This document shows positions 42,343-44,805 of a stretch of DNA of 44,805 nucleotides, piece after piece (positions within the stretch are counted from its first letter, which is position 1; each line of letters opens with the position of its first letter). The position numbers and the translations under genes are program-made. The notes under the pieces were generated by a model. The model was not told the DNA's origin. It worked only from the letters and a program-made list of their open reading frames with translations, and made no database searches. The stretch comes from a virus, in the IMG/VR virus record IMGVR_UViG_3300023109_000040, positions 1-44,805 of that record; one strand, written 5' to 3'.

Positions 42343-42370
42343 AAAAAGCCTCCTAAGGGAGGCTTTTTGT
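42343..42370 (+). terminator. Strong intrinsic terminator
   Basis: A perfect 11-base inverted repeat (42343-42353 and 42358-42368, core GCCTCC/GGAGGC) with a 4-base loop and a T-rich end. It ends the fibre unit after 42317. The A/T arms make it partly symmetrical, so it could also act on the other strand. Confidence 0.92.
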
Positions 42371-42405
42371 TTTATTAAAATAATTGCAGTTTCGCCGCAA
42401 AACAA

Positions 42406-42419
42406 GTGTATAAATAAAT
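42406..42419 (+). promoter_or_regulatory. GTGTA box after the terminator, before the gene at 42420
   Basis: GTGTATAAATAAAT ends directly before the ATG at 42420. TTGCAG lies 17 bases upstream of TGTATA. The segment also contains TATAAATA, the T4-like late promoter sequence, so the class of promoter is uncertain. Its place just after a terminator supports a real transcription start. Confidence 0.55.
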
Positions 42420-43856
42420 ATGGCCACTATTTATAAAGTTTCTCAATTTCCACAAGGAGATATACAGGATGGGGTAATATATTATAATAGGAGCACTAGA
42501 GAGGTTTTATTAAATACTCCCTCTGGAAAACAAAAATTTCAAGCGGTTTATGTCCCCAAAGAAGTTGATGTTATTTCTATAGCAGGCTACTACCCTTTAC
42601 TTACTTCTGAATTACTAGCTAAACAAAAGTCGCCCTCAGGTACGGCTACAGCTTATGGACTGGCCGAATTAGGCCCACCACCTCCTGGGGTAACTTACCC
42701 TGTTTGGATGCCTGATGGGCTAACTAACAGTTACTTAGGTAACTACATTGATCCGATAGGTGATTCAGACGGAGACGGCATACTCAACTTTAGAGATCCA
42801 GATTTATTGGGCATAGCTGCTTTGCCTACCGTAGGATATTCTCCTCCCGCTCCTTATATAACTAGTGGGGGTGTATCGGTTGATATTGATTCCCTACTTG
42901 ATAATCCTGATTCAGGTACATTAAATAATACAAATGACCCTATTACTGTATTCGTTCATTCTTCAGGGATAATTATTGGGCCGAACGGAGAAATCAAATA
43001 TTTTATTGGTCCAGGGGCCGCGTCCATACCTCCTGGTTGGGTCTTATTTCAAGACTCAGGGAAAACATCATCTCCATTACCCCAACCAAATCCCGCCTAT
43101 ACATCTGACCCTTTCATTACAGCTGGAGGTAGTTCTGTCAATATCACTTCCTTGATATCTAATCCAGATAGTGGTTCTTTTAATGGTGGAGGTTCTCCAA
43201 TTAATATAGAAACAGTGGACTCTGGAATTATTGTTTGTGACGATGGATCTATAACTTATTTTATGCCAGGAAAGGTGACCATTAACCCAGGTTGCACTAT
43301 GTTTAGAGATGTAGGTAATTCAACATCTCCTCTTGGTCAGCCAACCCCTGCATATACATCAGATCCCTTCACTACATCGAGCGGTGCTTCTGTAAATATT
43401 AAAGATTACCTATCTGACCCTGATGGCGGATCAATTAATGACACTGGGTTTCCAATCTCTATTCAACTTTCGGAACCTTCTATTTTAGTGGGTCCAGATG
43501 GATCAGTAACAGTTTTGGCACCAATACCTGGTTCCCATACTATTCCTCCTGGATTTGTTTTATTCACAAATAAATCTACTTTCGTTAATGTTGCTAACAC
43601 TAGTTTAGGGGTAACCCCAACACCACCATCTCCAACATCTTCATCTTCCATACAATGGTTTGAGGATCTAAATGGTAGTCTCGCCTTAAGGACTGTATCT
43701 TTTACTGATAATACTGGCTTACAATTCTGGGAGGAATCTGGATCTGACTCCTACATGCCAAGAGATGGTGCTTACAGTTCTACTTCTGACAGCTATCAGT
43801 ATTTTGAAGAAGACTCTAATGGAGACATTATCCCTAAAAACAATCCAATAATTTAA
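42420..43856 (+). CDS. Appendage protein with three 82-residue repeats
   Basis: The product is 478 residues. The N-terminus (ATIYKVSQFPQGDIQDGVIYYNRST) is a short phage structural start. A DSDGDGILNFRDPD segment at about 120-133 looks like a calcium-binding thrombospondin-3-like loop. Residues about 142-392 are three repeats of about 82 residues (YTSDPFITAGGSSVNI, then NPDSG, IIVCDDGSITYF, PPGWVLF-like end). The last 70 residues hold three short Trp/Phe-rich repeats (QWFEDLNGSLALR, QFWEESGSDSYMPRDG, QYFEEDSNGDIIPKN). It starts a new unit after the terminator. No enzyme is evident; it is a likely fibre or receptor-facing protein. Confidence 0.75.
   Translation: MATIYKVSQFPQGDIQDGVIYYNRSTREVLLNTPSGKQKFQAVYVPKEVDVISIAGYYPLLTSELLAKQKSPSGTATAYGLAELGPPPPGVTYPVWMPDGLTNSYLGNYIDPIGDSDGDGILNFRDPDLLGIAALPTVGYSPPAPYITSGGVSVDIDSLLDNPDSGTLNNTNDPITVFVHSSGIIIGPNGEIKYFIGPGAASIPPGWVLFQDSGKTSSPLPQPNPAYTSDPFITAGGSSVNITSLISNPDSGSFNGGGSPINIETVDSGIIVCDDGSITYFMPGKVTINPGCTMFRDVGNSTSPLGQPTPAYTSDPFTTSSGASVNIKDYLSDPDGGSINDTGFPISIQLSEPSILVGPDGSVTVLAPIPGSHTIPPGFVLFTNKSTFVNVANTSLGVTPTPPSPTSSSSIQWFEDLNGSLALRTVSFTDNTGLQFWEESGSDSYMPRDGAYSSTSDSYQYFEEDSNGDIIPKNNPII
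42846..43595 (+). repeat. Three tandem protein repeats, about 82 codons each
   Basis: Each unit runs from YT/ITSxxxFxT through NPDSG and G-x-IxxF to a PPGxxLF-like end (CTMFRD in unit 2). The units are divergent at DNA level. They lie in the protein at 42420. Confidence 0.7.
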
Positions 43857-43864
43857 AATATAAA

Positions 43865-43879
43865 GTGTAATAAAATAAA
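43865..43879 (+). promoter_or_regulatory. GTGTA box before the last gene
   Basis: GTGTAATAAAATAAA begins 27 bases before the ATG at 43892, further than most of the set. Confidence 0.4.
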
Positions 43880-43891
43880 ACTTCAATAACT

Positions 43892-44805
43892 ATGGCTACT
43901 AAAAATTTAATACCAAGATCAGACGGAGAGGGAGGCATAGGTATCCCTACTCAGGCATGGGGCGACGCTTATTTCAAAAGTGGTCACTTCTCAGAAGACT
44001 TAACCCTAGAAGGCAACCCAGTACTAACTGGTGAGGTCAATGATCTATCTACCAATGTGACATGGGTAAATGTTCCAGACGTCAACATTTCAGCTTCTTC
44101 CGTAACCCAACACCAAGGATCTCTGAGCTTAACCTCTAGTCAAATTAATGACCTTGGATCGCAAGGTTTCTTGACATCCTTTACTGAGGTTAACGATCTA
44201 TCTACTAATGTGACATGGGCAAATGTTCCAGACGTCAACATTTCATCTTCTTCCGTAACCCAACACCAAGGATCTTTGAGCTTGACCTCTAGTCAAATTA
44301 GTAATTTTCAAAGTGCAGCAGAAGCTTTGAGTGGTAATTATAAAATAGATTCTAATCAATTAACCTTTAATAATTCTATTCTGCCTGAGTTAGATGCAAC
44401 ATATGATATTGGCAGTGCAAACAATAGGGTTAGAGATTTGTACCTCACAAACAACTCCTTGCACCTTGGTGATGCCACACTAAGTTCTGATGGATCCACT
44501 GTTAATTTTCCATCAGGTATTGTTCTTGGTGGCACAGAGAGTATATCTTTAGATACTGATGAAAATGGTAGGTTATTACTTGGTCCTTCTGGCCTTAAAG
44601 TTGGAGAAGTCGAATTAAAACCAGATCCAGATAACCCTAAATCTTTGTTTTTTAACGAAATTCCACAAGTAAAAGATGCGGAAGGTAATGCTGTTACAGT
44701 TTTAACTGCCGATAAATTAGGATTAGGTACATCCAACGTTCTGACAGGCATAGATCAAGATCTAGTTTTCAAGCTCTTAACTGACGAACAACGTTTTGTT
44801 ATTGG
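43892..44805 (+). CDS. Fibre/appendage protein, 3' end beyond window
   Basis: This frame is open from ATG 43892 to the window edge (304 codons seen, no stop), so the true end is outside. The start is ATKNLIPRSDGEGGIGIPTQAWGDAYFKSGHF. Two copies of a 51-residue repeat (EVNDLSTNVTW then VPDVNIS and SVTQHQGSLSLTSSQI) follow at 44033 and 44186, nearly identical at DNA level. Then comes a widespread phage fibre module, LPELDATYDIGSANNRVRDLYL and LHLGDATLSSDG. The remainder is beta-rich. It lies in the fibre region and is likely structural. No catalytic motif is seen in the visible part. Confidence 0.8.
   Translation, partial: MATKNLIPRSDGEGGIGIPTQAWGDAYFKSGHFSEDLTLEGNPVLTGEVNDLSTNVTWVNVPDVNISASSVTQHQGSLSLTSSQINDLGSQGFLTSFTEVNDLSTNVTWANVPDVNISSSSVTQHQGSLSLTSSQISNFQSAAEALSGNYKIDSNQLTFNNSILPELDATYDIGSANNRVRDLYLTNNSLHLGDATLSSDGSTVNFPSGIVLGGTESISLDTDENGRLLLGPSGLKVGEVELKPDPDNPKSLFFNEIPQVKDAEGNAVTVLTADKLGLGTSNVLTGIDQDLVFKLLTDEQRFVI
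44033..44308 (+). repeat. 51-codon tandem repeat in the last gene
   Basis: Two copies start at 44033 and 44186 (period 153 bases). They differ at only about eleven positions over 120 bases by eye, so the duplication is fairly recent. Confidence 0.8.

Noticed and set aside
42409-42416. TATAAATA as a T4-like late promoter
   Set aside because: It occurs within a GTGTA box where the A/T-rich block is expected, and no other gene shows it so clearly. I keep it only as an alternative reading.

Overview
The window reads as part of the genome of a large, AT-rich tailed bacteriophage, probably marine and metagenomic. Nearly every base is coding and every gene lies on the + strand. Genes overlap by a few bases or abut, and there are no ribosomal genes, tRNAs, insertion sequences or CRISPR arrays. 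An outer-membrane-type lipoprotein and textbook TTGACA/TATAAT promoters suggest a Gram-negative host, but the host cannot be named from the sequence.

Layout. (1) 2-1806: two sugar genes, a GT11 fucosyltransferase cut by the window edge and GDP-mannose 4,6-dehydratase. (2) 1909-7628: a class I ribonucleotide reductase (NrdA at 1909, NrdB at 5636) whose two genes are separated by a Nudix hydrolase, an unknown protein, and a cluster of tiny membrane ORFs with a lipoprotein that looks like a u-spanin. A two-TM membrane protein follows. (3) 7632-13824: three small virion-type proteins and a 1792-residue protein with 18 InlB-like beta repeats and a glycine-rich tip. (4) 13866-25423: the replication and recombination module. 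It holds a RecA/UvsX-like recombinase, a small PD-(D/E)XK nuclease, a DnaB-type helicase, a DnaG-type primase, a Cas4/RecB-like nuclease, a membrane coiled-coil protein, and a DNA polymerase III alpha subunit split into separate PHP and catalytic genes with a DnaQ-like exonuclease gene between them. (5) 25435-27849: a ClpA/ClpC-type double AAA+ unfoldase. (6) 27894-44805: a 17-kb array of tail-fibre and appendage proteins with shuffled modules, one S74 intramolecular chaperone, a recent 0.65-kb duplication, and one strong terminator at 42343.

Expression. About a dozen transcription-unit heads carry a GTGTAAT-like box, in most cases 14-18 bases before the start codon. At least three others (13866, 21093 and nrdB) carry a sigma70-like promoter with 17-bp spacing whose -10 hexamer ends only 6-9 bases before the start codon. 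Shine-Dalgarno sequences are nearly absent from unit heads and are clear only at two internal genes (7632 and 19899). Together this suggests promoters fused to start codons and leaderless or near-leaderless mRNAs.

The strongest leads are this start-adjacent promoter set, the three-gene polymerase/exonuclease arrangement with a degenerate PHP site, an NrdB that lacks the radical tyrosine (class Ic/Id-like), the possible lysis mini-genes between nrdA and nrdB, and the modular fibre array with reused N-terminal tags.
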